NCBI GenBank assembly: GCA_020161845.1
Contig: JAIUNK010000012.1
Coordinates: 47,599 to 111,598, forward strand
DNA: 64,000 bases
Direction: 5' to 3'
Source: Actinomycetota bacterium
GTDB taxonomy: Bacteria; Actinomycetota; Actinomycetes; Actinomycetales; Dermatophilaceae
Shown: piece after piece, positions 45,135 through 54,095 of the stretch
Position numbering within the stretch: the first letter of the stretch is position 1
Layout: each line of letters starts with the position of its first letter
Translations under genes and position numbers: made by a program
Notes under the pieces: generated by a model
Told to the model about the DNA's origin: nothing
Database searches by the model: none
Seen by the model: only the letters and a program-made list of their open reading frames with translations

Positions 45135-46604
45135 GTGAGCGCTCCTCCGCCGGGTCTGCCCGGGCCGGATCCGGGGCGGTTGAGCCGGTTCATGGCGCTG
45201 GGCCGGCTCGGCAAGGGCGGGGCCGGCCGGCACGTCGCGACCCTGGGCGCCGGGACCGGGGTGGTGATGGCCCTGCAGCTGGGGGCCCAGATTCCGCTGG
45301 GGCACCTGTACAACGAGGACGAGATGGGCCTGTTCCGCAATCTCGTCGCGTTCGCGACCATCGCCGCGATGGCCGTCACGCTGCGGCTCGAGCTGGCCAT
45401 CCCGCTGGCCGACCGCGACGAGGAGGGCGACGACCTGGCGCGGTTGACCCTGGCGCTGGGCACGGTGCTGGCGCTGGCCCTCGTCCCGGTGGCCGTGGTG
45501 CTGGCCTACGGGCCGCGGCCGGTGCCGCCCGAGTATCGGCTGAGCGTGCTCATCGCGCCGTTCCTGCTGTGGGCGAGCGCCGGATTCAACGTCCTGCGCA
45601 GTCACCTGTCGCGCCGGCAGCAGTTTCGCGAGGTGAGCAACTCGAACGTCACCGGCACCGTGGCGACGGTGGGGGTGCAGTTGGCCCTGGGCGCCGCCCG
45701 GCAGACCGGCACGGGGCTGGGGATCGGGTACGGCGTGGGCCGGCTGCTGTCGACCGGGATCATGCTGCGGGCCTGCGGGCTGGCCTGGCGCCGCCGGCCG
45801 CGCTGGGGGCTGGTGCGGCGGTGGGCCCAGTTTCCCCGGTGGATCCTGGTGCCGGCGGTGCTCAACGCCGTCACGGTCGGGGCCGTCACCCCGCTCATCA
45901 CGGTGTTCTACGACCAGGGCTTCGCGGGACAGTTCGGCTTCTCCCAGATGCTGCTCGCGGCGCCCGTCGCCCTGCTGGGGCAGGCCGTGGCCAGCGTCTT
46001 CTACGTGCGGTTCGCCGCGATGCACCGCCAGGAGCAGGACGCCTCTCGGCATATGGTGCGGCTGGCCGGGGTCCTGCTGAGCATCGCGCTGGCGATCTTC
46101 GTGCCGATCACCCTGCTGGGCCGCGAGGTGTTCGTGCTGATCTGGGCGCAGAAGTGGGAGACGGCGGGTCTGATCACGGGGATCCTGGCGCCGTATCTGA
46201 TGATCCAGTTCGTCTCCTCGCCGCTGTCGGGCTATGCCACGGTCAAGAACGAGGTGCGTCGGCTCTTCCTGCTGGCCTGGATCGAGGCCGGGCTGCGGAT
46301 CCCGGCGCTGGGTCTCGGGGTGCTGGTCGGGGACCGGATGTGGGGGATCCAGGCGTATTCGCTGGCCGGTCTGCTGATCTGTCTCTACTGGACGATCTGG
46401 GTGATGCGGCTGTCGGGGGCGGCCCGACGGACCGCCTGGCGGGTCGTCACGGGGCCGCTGGTGGCGATCCTGCTCGCGTGGGGGTTCGCCCAGCTCGGGC
46501 GGGATCAGCTGGGGGAGACGGCGTACGTGGTCGTCGCCGTCGCCCTGTCGGTGGCGGCGATGGGATTCGGTGGACAGGGTGTGCTGCGGGCGTTGCGGTC
46601 CTGA
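45135..46604 (+). CDS. Polysaccharide flippase (Wzx-type)
   Basis: 489 residues, about twelve to fourteen membrane helices, MOP/polysaccharide-synthesis superfamily. LYNEDEMGLFRNLVAFATIAA and a Met/Gln-rich loop (MHRQEQDASRHMVRLAGVLL) are typical. It flips lipid-linked repeat units to the outside for the Wzy-like enzyme. GTG 45135 is the only start in frame after the last stop; its Shine-Dalgarno is weak. Confidence 0.87.
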   Translation: MSAPPPGLPGPDPGRLSRFMALGRLGKGGAGRHVATLGAGTGVVMALQLGAQIPLGHLYNEDEMGLFRNLVAFATIAAMAVTLRLELAIPLADRDEEGDDLARLTLALGTVLALALVPVAVVLAYGPRPVPPEYRLSVLIAPFLLWASAGFNVLRSHLSRRQQFREVSNSNVTGTVATVGVQLALGAARQTGTGLGIGYGVGRLLSTGIMLRACGLAWRRRPRWGLVRRWAQFPRWILVPAVLNAVTVGAVTPLITVFYDQGFAGQFGFSQMLLAAPVALLGQAVASVFYVRFAAMHRQEQDASRHMVRLAGVLLSIALAIFVPITLLGREVFVLIWAQKWETAGLITGILAPYLMIQFVSSPLSGYATVKNEVRRLFLLAWIEAGLRIPALGLGVLVGDRMWGIQAYSLAGLLICLYWTIWVMRLSGAARRTAWRVVTGPLVAILLAWGFAQLGRDQLGETAYVVVAVALSVAAMGFGGQGVLRALRS

Positions 46605-46652
46605 ACAATGAACGAGCGTCCAGATAAGGCGCGGACCGACATGGAGGCAGCG

Positions 46653-47918
46653 GTGAAGATCTGGGTCGTCACGGGCGATTATCCGAGCCCCGAATTCCCG
46701 GGGCACGGGCTTTTCGTCCGGGACCAGGTGGAGGCGCTGCGCGCCGGCGGCCATGTCGTACACGTGCTGCACGCGATGCCCCCGTCGCTGCGGCCGCTGG
46801 CCAACGAGGCCCGGCCGCGGGTGCGCGCGCTGGCGGCACGGCTGCCGGGGCGTCGCCAGGACGACCACGATCTGGCCGCCGCCGTGCCGCCGGTCGTCGT
46901 GGCGGGACCGGATGCGCCGGAGGCCGCTCGGCCCACGGGTCCGCTCGGTCGTGCTCGGGCCCTGGTCGAGGCGACCGCGCGCGGCGCCGTGGGGACCGCT
47001 CGGGTGCTGCACGACCAGGTCGGCAACACCGTCGCCGTGTCCAAGCTGTTGGCGGACATGATCCGGCTGGCGGGCGATGACGGCACCCCCGACGTGGTGC
47101 ACGCCCACAACGTCTTCCCGGCCGGCATCGCCGCGGGTCAGTGGGCGGTCGGCCGCGGGATCCCGTACGTCGTGACCGAGCACATCTCGGCGTATCTGCG
47201 CCATCAGTACTCCGCGGTGGAGCTGGCCGCCGCGATCCGGGTGCTCGACCGGGCGTCCGCCGTGATCGCGGTGAGCGCCGCCCAGGCGGAGGCGTTGCCG
47301 ATCCCGACCGACCGGGTGACGGTGGTGCCGAACATCGTGCCGATCGCCGACTTCCGGCTCCGGGACGCCCAGGCGCGCACGTCCGGTGCGGTGCTCTCGG
47401 TCGGCTGGCTGACCCCGAACAAGCGCATGGATCTCGTGCTGCGGGCCTATGCCGAGCTGCCCGACGATCTGCGCACCTGGCATCCGTTGCGGATCGTCGG
47501 GGCCGGCCCGGAGCGGGACCGCCTGGTCGAGCTGGCCAAGACCCTGCATCTCGACCCGGCCGTCGTGGTGGGCCGGCTGCCGCGCGAGGGGGTCGTGCAG
47601 GAGATGGCCGCAGCGGCGCTGGTGGTGTCGGCGAGCGGCGTGGAGACGTTCGGGGTGAGCCTCATCGAGGCGCTGGCGGCCGGGGTGCCGTTCGTGGCCA
47701 CCGACTCCGGGGGGCCGCGCGACATCGCCGGTCCCGATCTCGGGGACATCGTGGAATCGGACGATCCGTTGATCCTGGCCGAGGCCATGACGGTGAAGCT
47801 GCGCACGCCCGCCACCGTCGCCTCCGATGAGAAGCGTCGGGCTGTGGCCGAGGACCGCTACGGTCCGGCGGCGGTGGCTGGGCACCTCGAGCGGGTCTAC
47901 CGCGATCTGATGGCCTGA
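46653..47918 (+). CDS. Glycosyltransferase family 4
   Basis: 421 residues. GTG 46653 is chosen for GGAGG at 46643-46647 and the resulting MKIWVVTGDYPSPEFPGHG start; ATG 46608 and ATG 46641 are in frame upstream. The GT-B fold shows VVHAHNVFPAGIAAG, SVGWLTPNKRMDLVLRAY and GVETFGVSLIEALAAGVP. Last gene of the plus-strand glycan operon. Its 3' end overlaps the rmuC 3' end by 22 bases on opposite strands. Confidence 0.9.
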   Translation: MKIWVVTGDYPSPEFPGHGLFVRDQVEALRAGGHVVHVLHAMPPSLRPLANEARPRVRALAARLPGRRQDDHDLAAAVPPVVVAGPDAPEAARPTGPLGRARALVEATARGAVGTARVLHDQVGNTVAVSKLLADMIRLAGDDGTPDVVHAHNVFPAGIAAGQWAVGRGIPYVVTEHISAYLRHQYSAVELAAAIRVLDRASAVIAVSAAQAEALPIPTDRVTVVPNIVPIADFRLRDAQARTSGAVLSVGWLTPNKRMDLVLRAYAELPDDLRTWHPLRIVGAGPERDRLVELAKTLHLDPAVVVGRLPREGVVQEMAAAALVVSASGVETFGVSLIEALAAGVPFVATDSGGPRDIAGPDLGDIVESDDPLILAEAMTVKLRTPATVASDEKRRAVAEDRYGPAAVAGHLERVYRDLMA

Positions 47919-49126
47919 TCCACCCGGCTCGCGAGGTCCCGCTCGGTCTCCTCGGGCGGACTCGTCAGCTCCTGCTCCACGGCGGCGATGAGTTCGGCGG
48001 CCGTCAACGGCCTTGGTGTCACCTGCACGCCGGGCGTCGGAGTGGCCGGCTCGTCCGCCAGGCCAAGGTCGTGCATGCGACGGGCGGTGACGAGCACGCG
48101 TCCCTCGAGCGCGCCGACCAGGGCGTTGTAGCCCTCCACCGAGCGACGCAGGGACCCGCCCATCGTGGTCAGGTGCTTGCCCACGCTGCCCAGCCGCTCG
48201 TAGAGCTCTTCCCCCAGGCGCAACAGTTCTCGGGCGTTGCTGGCTACCGCATCCTGCCGCCAGGCGAAGGCCACACTGCGTAACACCGCAAGCAGGGTGG
48301 CCGGGCTGGCCAGCACGACTTTGCGGGCCTGAGCCGCGTCGTAGAGGCCCGGATCCGCGGACAGCGCCGCCGCGAGCATCGCATCGGTCGGCACAAAGCA
48401 GACCACCATCTCGGGCGTGGTGGTGAACGCCGACCAATAGCGCTTGGCGGCCAGCGCGTCGACGTGCCGGCGCAGCGACCGGGCGTGCTCGGTGAGCAAC
48501 TCCCGTCGCCGGTCCTCGGCGACCCCGTCGGCCTGCGCGGCGAGGAAGGCGGCCAACGGCGCCTTGGCGTCCACGACGAGCAACCGCTCACCGGGCAGGC
48601 GCACCACGACGTCCGGGCGCACCGCGGCCTCGTGCGGGGCGATGGCGCTGACCTGTTCCTCGAAGTCGCAGTGCGGCAGCATGCCCGCGTGTTCGCAGAC
48701 CCGGCGCAACTGCGCCTCGCCCCAGGCGCCGCGCACCGCCGAGGCGTTGAGCGCCCCGGTGAGTCCTGCTGTCTGGCGACGCAAGGCCCCCGTCTGGGCC
48801 GTCACCTCGGCCAGCCGCTCCGCCAGCTGGCCGAAGTGCTCCAATCGGTCCCGCTCCAGCACCCCCACCTGGCGTTCGACACGGGTCATCGCCTCGCGCA
48901 GCGGGCCGAGCGCGGCAGCCGTCGCCGAATCCTCCGCCCCGAGGGCGCGCAGGTCGGCCAGGCTCTCGGCGTACTCCTGCTCCCGCTCCCGCAGCAGGTC
49001 GCGCTCCGTGCGCAGCGCCGCCACCCGTGCGGCGCATCGGCCGGCCGCGGTCAGCCACCCACCCGCGGCGCCCAGCAGGGCCGCGAACAGCAACGATGTG
49101 ACCAGGACCGTCGGGGAAACCGTCAT
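47897..49126 (-). CDS. rmuC: DNA recombination protein RmuC
   Basis: 409 residues: an N-terminal membrane segment, a coiled coil rich in Arg/Glu to about residue 120, then the RmuC nuclease-like core with GAWGEAQLRRVCEHAGML and the PD-(D/E)xK-type RPDVVVRLPGERLLVVDAKAP. It limits inversions at short repeats in E. coli. A -10 CACAGT lies six bases before the ATG. Confidence 0.92.
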   Translation of the reverse strand: MTVSPTVLVTSLLFAALLGAAGGWLTAAGRCAARVAALRTERDLLREREQEYAESLADLRALGAEDSATAAALGPLREAMTRVERQVGVLERDRLEHFGQLAERLAEVTAQTGALRRQTAGLTGALNASAVRGAWGEAQLRRVCEHAGMLPHCDFEEQVSAIAPHEAAVRPDVVVRLPGERLLVVDAKAPLAAFLAAQADGVAEDRRRELLTEHARSLRRHVDALAAKRYWSAFTTTPEMVVCFVPTDAMLAAALSADPGLYDAAQARKVVLASPATLLAVLRSVAFAWRQDAVASNARELLRLGEELYERLGSVGKHLTTMGGSLRRSVEGYNALVGALEGRVLVTARRMHDLGLADEPATPTPGVQVTPRPLTAAELIAAVEQELTSPPEETERDLASRVDQAIRSR

Positions 49127-49213
49127 GGGCCCACTGTGGCAGGGACCTCCGACAACGCTCGGGAGGCACCGGGAGGCCTCGGGAGGGCGCGGTGGCCGGT
49201 CCCGACGCGCCGG

Positions 49214-49219
49214 TAGACT
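49214..49219 (+). promoter_or_regulatory. -10 element of ychF
   Basis: TAGACT, eight bases before the GTG start, so the mRNA is leaderless or nearly so. Confidence 0.5.
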
Positions 49220-49227
49220 GCCCCCTC

Positions 49228-50307
<1,080 letters not shown>

Positions 50308-50398
50308 AGCCGCTGTTCGGGGCGGTTCGGCGTGTTTTGCCCACTGCGTCGGGAGTTCCGTCTCGACGTGTGGTCGCTGACTTGGCGAGCGTCGGCCG

Positions 50399-50427
50399 TT
50401 GAAGGTGGTCGCCCAACGGGGTAAGGT
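50399..50427 (+). promoter_or_regulatory. Promoter of the Abi-family gene
   Basis: TTGAAG (50399-50404), 17-base spacer, TAAGGT (50422-50427). It argues against the upstream TTG start, which would lie in the -35. Confidence 0.6.
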
Positions 50428-50497
50428 TGGATCCACTAAGACCGGTTCCGCCTACTTCGGTAGGTCCAGGGCCGGTCCTCATCTTTTCTGGGGTTTG

Positions 50498-51424
50498 GTG
50501 CGTGTGGGCGGGCAGCTGAAGGCCTACAGGACGTACGCGGAGCAGGTGGCGCTTCTTGGCGAGCGTGGGATGCTCATCGACGACGAGGCTTCTGCCGCTG
50601 CTGTCTTGGCACGGGTGAACTACTACCGGCTCAGCGGCTACTGGTACCCCTTCCGCGTGCTGCGTGACGGGGGGCGCGCTGACGCGTTCTATCCCGGCAC
50701 CAGGTTCGACGACGTTGTCGCTCTCTATGAGTTCGACGCACGGCTGCGAGCCGCGACGTTTGAGGCCCTGATGCCTATCGAGCTCGCGGTCCGAACACTT
50801 CTTGGGCACGAACTCGGGAGAGTCGATCCACAGGCGCACCTGGACCCGAGTCTCTTGGGCGCGGTGGCGCGGAAGGGGTGGGATCACGCGAAGTGGATGA
50901 AGCGCTACAAGGCGGTGCTCGAACGTTCACGTGAGGACTTCGTCGCACACCATCAGCAGAAGTACGGCGGGCAGATGCCCGTGTGGGTGGCCGTGGAATT
51001 GCTCGACTGGGGAAGCCTCAGCCGGCTGTATGACTTCTCTCCGCGCCCTGTGCAGGAGGCGGTCGCCGGTGCGTGCTCGCTCCGGGCGCCGCAGCTCGGC
51101 AGCTGGCTAAAGGTGCTCAACGTCGCGCGCAATACCTGTGCGCACCACGGACGCTACTTCAACCGAGTGCACGCCCTCACGCCGAAGCTACCGCGGGCAG
51201 GTGTGCATCGAGATCTCGATGCTGTTGATGCCGACTGGACTCGCACCTTCGGGCAGCTGACCTTGATCCAATTCCTCCTCGATCGCCTCGGCGTAGGCTC
51301 GGCTGAGCTGCTCCCCGAAGTTGTCGCGACCTTCCCCGAGATTCGTCTTCTCCCCCTCTCGCACATGGGGGTGCCCGTCGGTTGGCGGGACAGCAGCCCG
51401 ATCTGGCGCGGTCGGTGTGTGTGA
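50498..51424 (+). CDS. Abi-like (AbiD/F, Abi_2) HEPN protein
   Basis: 308 residues of the Abi_2 family, linked to abortive infection by phage. N-terminal YRTYAEQVALLGERGMLIDD and VNYYRLSGYWYPFR, then the HEPN RNase motif R211-N-T-C-A-H216-H in NVARNTCAHHGRYFNR. GTG 50498 is favoured by GGGG four bases before and by the promoter position; GTG 50504 is possible. Codon use is visibly less GC-biased than the flanks, suggesting transfer. No phage-defence partner is adjacent except HigBA. Confidence 0.85.
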   Translation: MRVGGQLKAYRTYAEQVALLGERGMLIDDEASAAAVLARVNYYRLSGYWYPFRVLRDGGRADAFYPGTRFDDVVALYEFDARLRAATFEALMPIELAVRTLLGHELGRVDPQAHLDPSLLGAVARKGWDHAKWMKRYKAVLERSREDFVAHHQQKYGGQMPVWVAVELLDWGSLSRLYDFSPRPVQEAVAGACSLRAPQLGSWLKVLNVARNTCAHHGRYFNRVHALTPKLPRAGVHRDLDAVDADWTRTFGQLTLIQFLLDRLGVGSAELLPEVVATFPEIRLLPLSHMGVPVGWRDSSPIWRGRCV

Positions 51425-51486
51425 TGCACGTGCCCGTGTTGTTGGTGCGGGTGCCGCGACGATGGCGACGTCGTCGGGCCCAGGGG

Positions 51487-51519
51487 TAACGCCTAGCGTT
51501 ATTGACGCGCCGCGTTATC
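51487..51519. promoter_or_regulatory. HigBA operator candidate
   Basis: TAACGC-CTA-GCGTTA (51487-51501) is a perfect inverted repeat; the half GCGTTAT recurs 16 bases on at 51512. It lies 20 to 50 bases before higB, overlapping a TTGACG that could be a -35. Confidence 0.5.
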
Positions 51520-51536
51520 TCTGACATCCTTGACTC

Positions 51537-51818
51537 GTGATCAGGTCCTTCGCTGACCGCGACACGGAACGGGTGTGGTTGCGTGAGGCGGTCCCGCGAC
51601 TTGACCAGCGGATCCACCGGGCTGCCAACCGCAAGTTGCACATGCTCGACGCCGCGCGCACGTTGGCCGCACTCAAGGTGCCTCCGGGGAATCGGCTGGA
51701 GGCGTTGAAGGGCGACCGAAAAGGTCGTCACAGCATCCGGGTCAACGACCAGTGCAGGATCACCTTTCATTGGACAGATGGTGGTCCGGAAGACGTGCTC
51801 ATTGAGGACTACCACTGA
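51537..51818 (+). CDS. higB: HigB-type (RelE superfamily) mRNA interferase toxin
   Basis: 93 residues. The fold is RelE/HigB: FADRDTERVWLREAV, LEALKGDRKGRHSIRVNDQCRITFHW, ending DVLIEDYH. The C-terminal Tyr-His with upstream Arg/Lys residues fits an mRNA-cleaving active site. Toxin before antitoxin is the HigBA order. It lies seven bases before higA. Confidence 0.92.
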   Translation: MIRSFADRDTERVWLREAVPRLDQRIHRAANRKLHMLDAARTLAALKVPPGNRLEALKGDRKGRHSIRVNDQCRITFHWTDGGPEDVLIEDYH

Positions 51819-51824
51819 GGAGGC

Positions 51825-52127
51825 ATGATGACTGACAAGCTCTATCCGCCGATCCATCCCGGCGAGATCCTCATGGAGGACTTCATCGAGGCCTTCGGCA
51901 TCACCCAGCACAGGCTGTCCGTCGCGATTGGCGTTCCGCCGCGTCGGATCAACGAGATCGTGCACGGCAAGCGCGGCATCACCGCCGACACGGCTCTGCG
52001 CCTCGGCAGATACTTCGGCATTGACCCGCAGTTCTGGCTCAATCTCCAGTCGCGCTATGAGATCGAGTTGACCCACGACCGGGCCGCTGACGAGATCGAT
52101 GCCATCAAGCCGCTAGAGGTAGCGTGA
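51825..52127 (+). CDS. higA: HigA-type antitoxin, XRE family
   Basis: 100 residues. HigA signature PPIHPGEILMEDFIEAFGITQ, HTH at LSVAIGVPPRRINEIVHGKRGI and the QFWLNLQSRYEIE segment. It binds HigB and represses the operon through an upstream palindrome. AGGAGG precedes the ATG. Confidence 0.94.
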   Translation: MMTDKLYPPIHPGEILMEDFIEAFGITQHRLSVAIGVPPRRINEIVHGKRGITADTALRLGRYFGIDPQFWLNLQSRYEIELTHDRAADEIDAIKPLEVA

Positions 52128-52209
52128 CTGGTCGGCTGGTGATGATTCCGGTCTTCAGGGCTCTTGTCCAGCGGTGATCTACGCGCTGGTCACCTCCTGA
52201 GGACGGCAC

Positions 52210-52215
52210 CACAAT
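52210..52215 (+). promoter_or_regulatory. Candidate -10 of the antiporter gene (leaderless)
   Basis: CACAAT six bases before GTG 52222; weaker than the other -10 elements. Confidence 0.35.
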
Positions 52216-52221
52216 GGCCCC

Positions 52222-54078
52222 GTGGAAACCGCCGCACTCCTCGTGGCCCTCACGGCCGTCGTCCTGGCCGGGGTAGCCCTGGCCGACCGGGTGCGGGCAC
52301 CGGCGCCGCTGCTGCTCATCGCGGTCGGGATCGCCGGGTCGTACCTGCCGGCGGTGCCCACGATCCACCTCGAACCGGAGGTGGTGCTGCTCGGCCTGCT
52401 GCCGCCGCTGCTCTACTCCGCGGCCATCCAGACCTCGCTCATCGACTTCGCCGCGCATCGGCGGCCGATCCTGCTGCTGTCGATCGGCCTGGTCGTGGCC
52501 ACCACGATCACCGTCGGTGCGGTGGTGCAGTGGCTGCTGCCCGGGTTGGGCTGGGCAGGGGCGCTCGCGATCGGCGCGGTGGTGGCCCCGCCCGACGCCG
52601 TCGCGGCCTCGGCCATCGCGCGCCGGATCGGCCTGGCCCGCCCGATCGTCACGGTGCTGGAGGGCGAATCGCTGCTCAACGACGCCACCGCGCTGGTGGC
52701 GTTGCGCTCGGCGATCGTCGGCATGGCCGCCGCCGTGTCCGCCCCCGCGATCGGGCTCGACTTCGTTCGGGCGGCCGGTGGCGGCGCGCTGAGCGGCTTC
52801 GTCGTCTTCCTGATCGTCGGTCGGCTGCGGCGCCGGATCACCGACCCGCTGCTGGACACCTCGGTCTCGTTCGTCACGCCGTACGCCGCGTACCTCCTGG
52901 CCGAGGGGACCGGGCTGCACGCCTCGGGCGTCATCGCCGTCGTCGTGGCCGGGCTCCTGCTCGGGCACAAGGCCCCGATCATCCAGACCGCCCAGTCCCG
53001 GATCACCGAGCGGACCACCTGGGGCACGATCGCCTTCCTGCTGGAGAACGCCGTCTTCCTGCTCATCGGGCTGCAAGCGAAGTGGATCTTCACCGACGTG
53101 GCGCGCTCACCGCTGTCCCCGGGCCGGATCGCGCTCGTCTGCGCCGCCACCCTGGCGGTCGTCATCCTCACCCGCCTGGCCTGGACGTTCACCGCGCGTT
53201 CCTCGCTGTTGCTCACCCGGGCCCGGTCCCAAGCGTTCCCGTGGAGCTACTCGTTCCTGATCGGCTGGGCCGGAATGCGCGGTGTGGTCACGTTGGCGGC
53301 CGCGTTCGTCATCCCCGCCGCAACCCCGCACCGGGAGGTCCTGCTGCTCATCGCCTTCACGGTCGTCGCAGGAACCCTGTTCCTGCAGGGTCTGACGCTG
53401 CCGGTGTTCCTGCGCCGCCTCGACGTACCGGCCCCCGATCCCGCCGCCGACGCCCTGGCCCGCGCCATGCTCCTGGAGGAGGCGAGCAGGGCCGGACTGG
53501 CCCGGCTCGCGGCGATGGAGGCGGACCCCCACGGCGTCGCCGACCTCATCCGCCGCCGGATCGAGGAGCGCAACTTCGCCGCCTGGGAGCGGCTCTCGAC
53601 GGCGGGCGACGAGGCGCCGTCGCGGCTCTACGCCCGCACCCGGCTCGCCATGCTCGAAGCCGAACGGGAGCGGGTGCTGCAGGTACGTCGTAGCGGGGCG
53701 GCGCCCTCCGAGGTGGTCGGCGAGGTCCTCACCATGCTGGATGTGGAGGAGTCGATCATCATGGGCAGCATGCTGACCCACGAGCAGGATGGCCCGGCGG
53801 GGGAGCACGTCGTCGGCGGTCAGGAATGCCCGGACCTGGCCGAGCACCCGGCCGAGCCGGCCGGCTCCACCGAACCCGTCTGCCGCGAATGCGTGGCCGC
53901 CGATGAGCCGTGGGTGGCGCTGCGTCGCTGCCTGACCTGCGGCAATGTCGGCTGCTGCGATTCCTCCGCGGAGCGGCACGCGACGGCGCACTTCCACGCG
54001 ACCGGCCACCCGGTGATGCAGTCGGCCCAGCCGGGGGAGGTCTGGCGCTGGTGCTACGTGCACCAACGCACCGGCTGA
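52222..54078 (+). CDS. CPA1 Na+/H+ antiporter with C-terminal UBP zinc finger
   Basis: 618 residues. Residues 1-415 are a CPA1 antiporter with about twelve helices; the ion site shows VVAPPDAVAASAIARR and LEGESLLNDATALV, and GMRGVVTLAAAF is conserved. A cytosolic helical region (about 420-520) follows. Residues 553-618 form a UBP-type zinc finger: C554, C557, C570, C573, C578, H586, H596, C611, H614. In eukaryotes this finger binds ubiquitin tails; in bacteria its role is unknown. It converges on the flavoprotein gene 17 bases downstream. Confidence 0.93.
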   Translation: METAALLVALTAVVLAGVALADRVRAPAPLLLIAVGIAGSYLPAVPTIHLEPEVVLLGLLPPLLYSAAIQTSLIDFAAHRRPILLLSIGLVVATTITVGAVVQWLLPGLGWAGALAIGAVVAPPDAVAASAIARRIGLARPIVTVLEGESLLNDATALVALRSAIVGMAAAVSAPAIGLDFVRAAGGGALSGFVVFLIVGRLRRRITDPLLDTSVSFVTPYAAYLLAEGTGLHASGVIAVVVAGLLLGHKAPIIQTAQSRITERTTWGTIAFLLENAVFLLIGLQAKWIFTDVARSPLSPGRIALVCAATLAVVILTRLAWTFTARSSLLLTRARSQAFPWSYSFLIGWAGMRGVVTLAAAFVIPAATPHREVLLLIAFTVVAGTLFLQGLTLPVFLRRLDVPAPDPAADALARAMLLEEASRAGLARLAAMEADPHGVADLIRRRIEERNFAAWERLSTAGDEAPSRLYARTRLAMLEAERERVLQVRRSGAAPSEVVGEVLTMLDVEESIIMGSMLTHEQDGPAGEHVVGGQECPDLAEHPAEPAGSTEPVCRECVAADEPWVALRRCLTCGNVGCCDSSAERHATAHFHATGHPVMQSAQPGEVWRWCYVHQRTG

Positions 54079-54095
54079 GCCCCGTCCGCCGCGAC

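Noticed and set aside
45006-48437. 1143-codon minus-strand frame over the flippase, GT4 and part of rmuC
   Set aside because: Low-complexity Arg/His/Pro/Gly product that runs across several real genes; no domain is recognisable.
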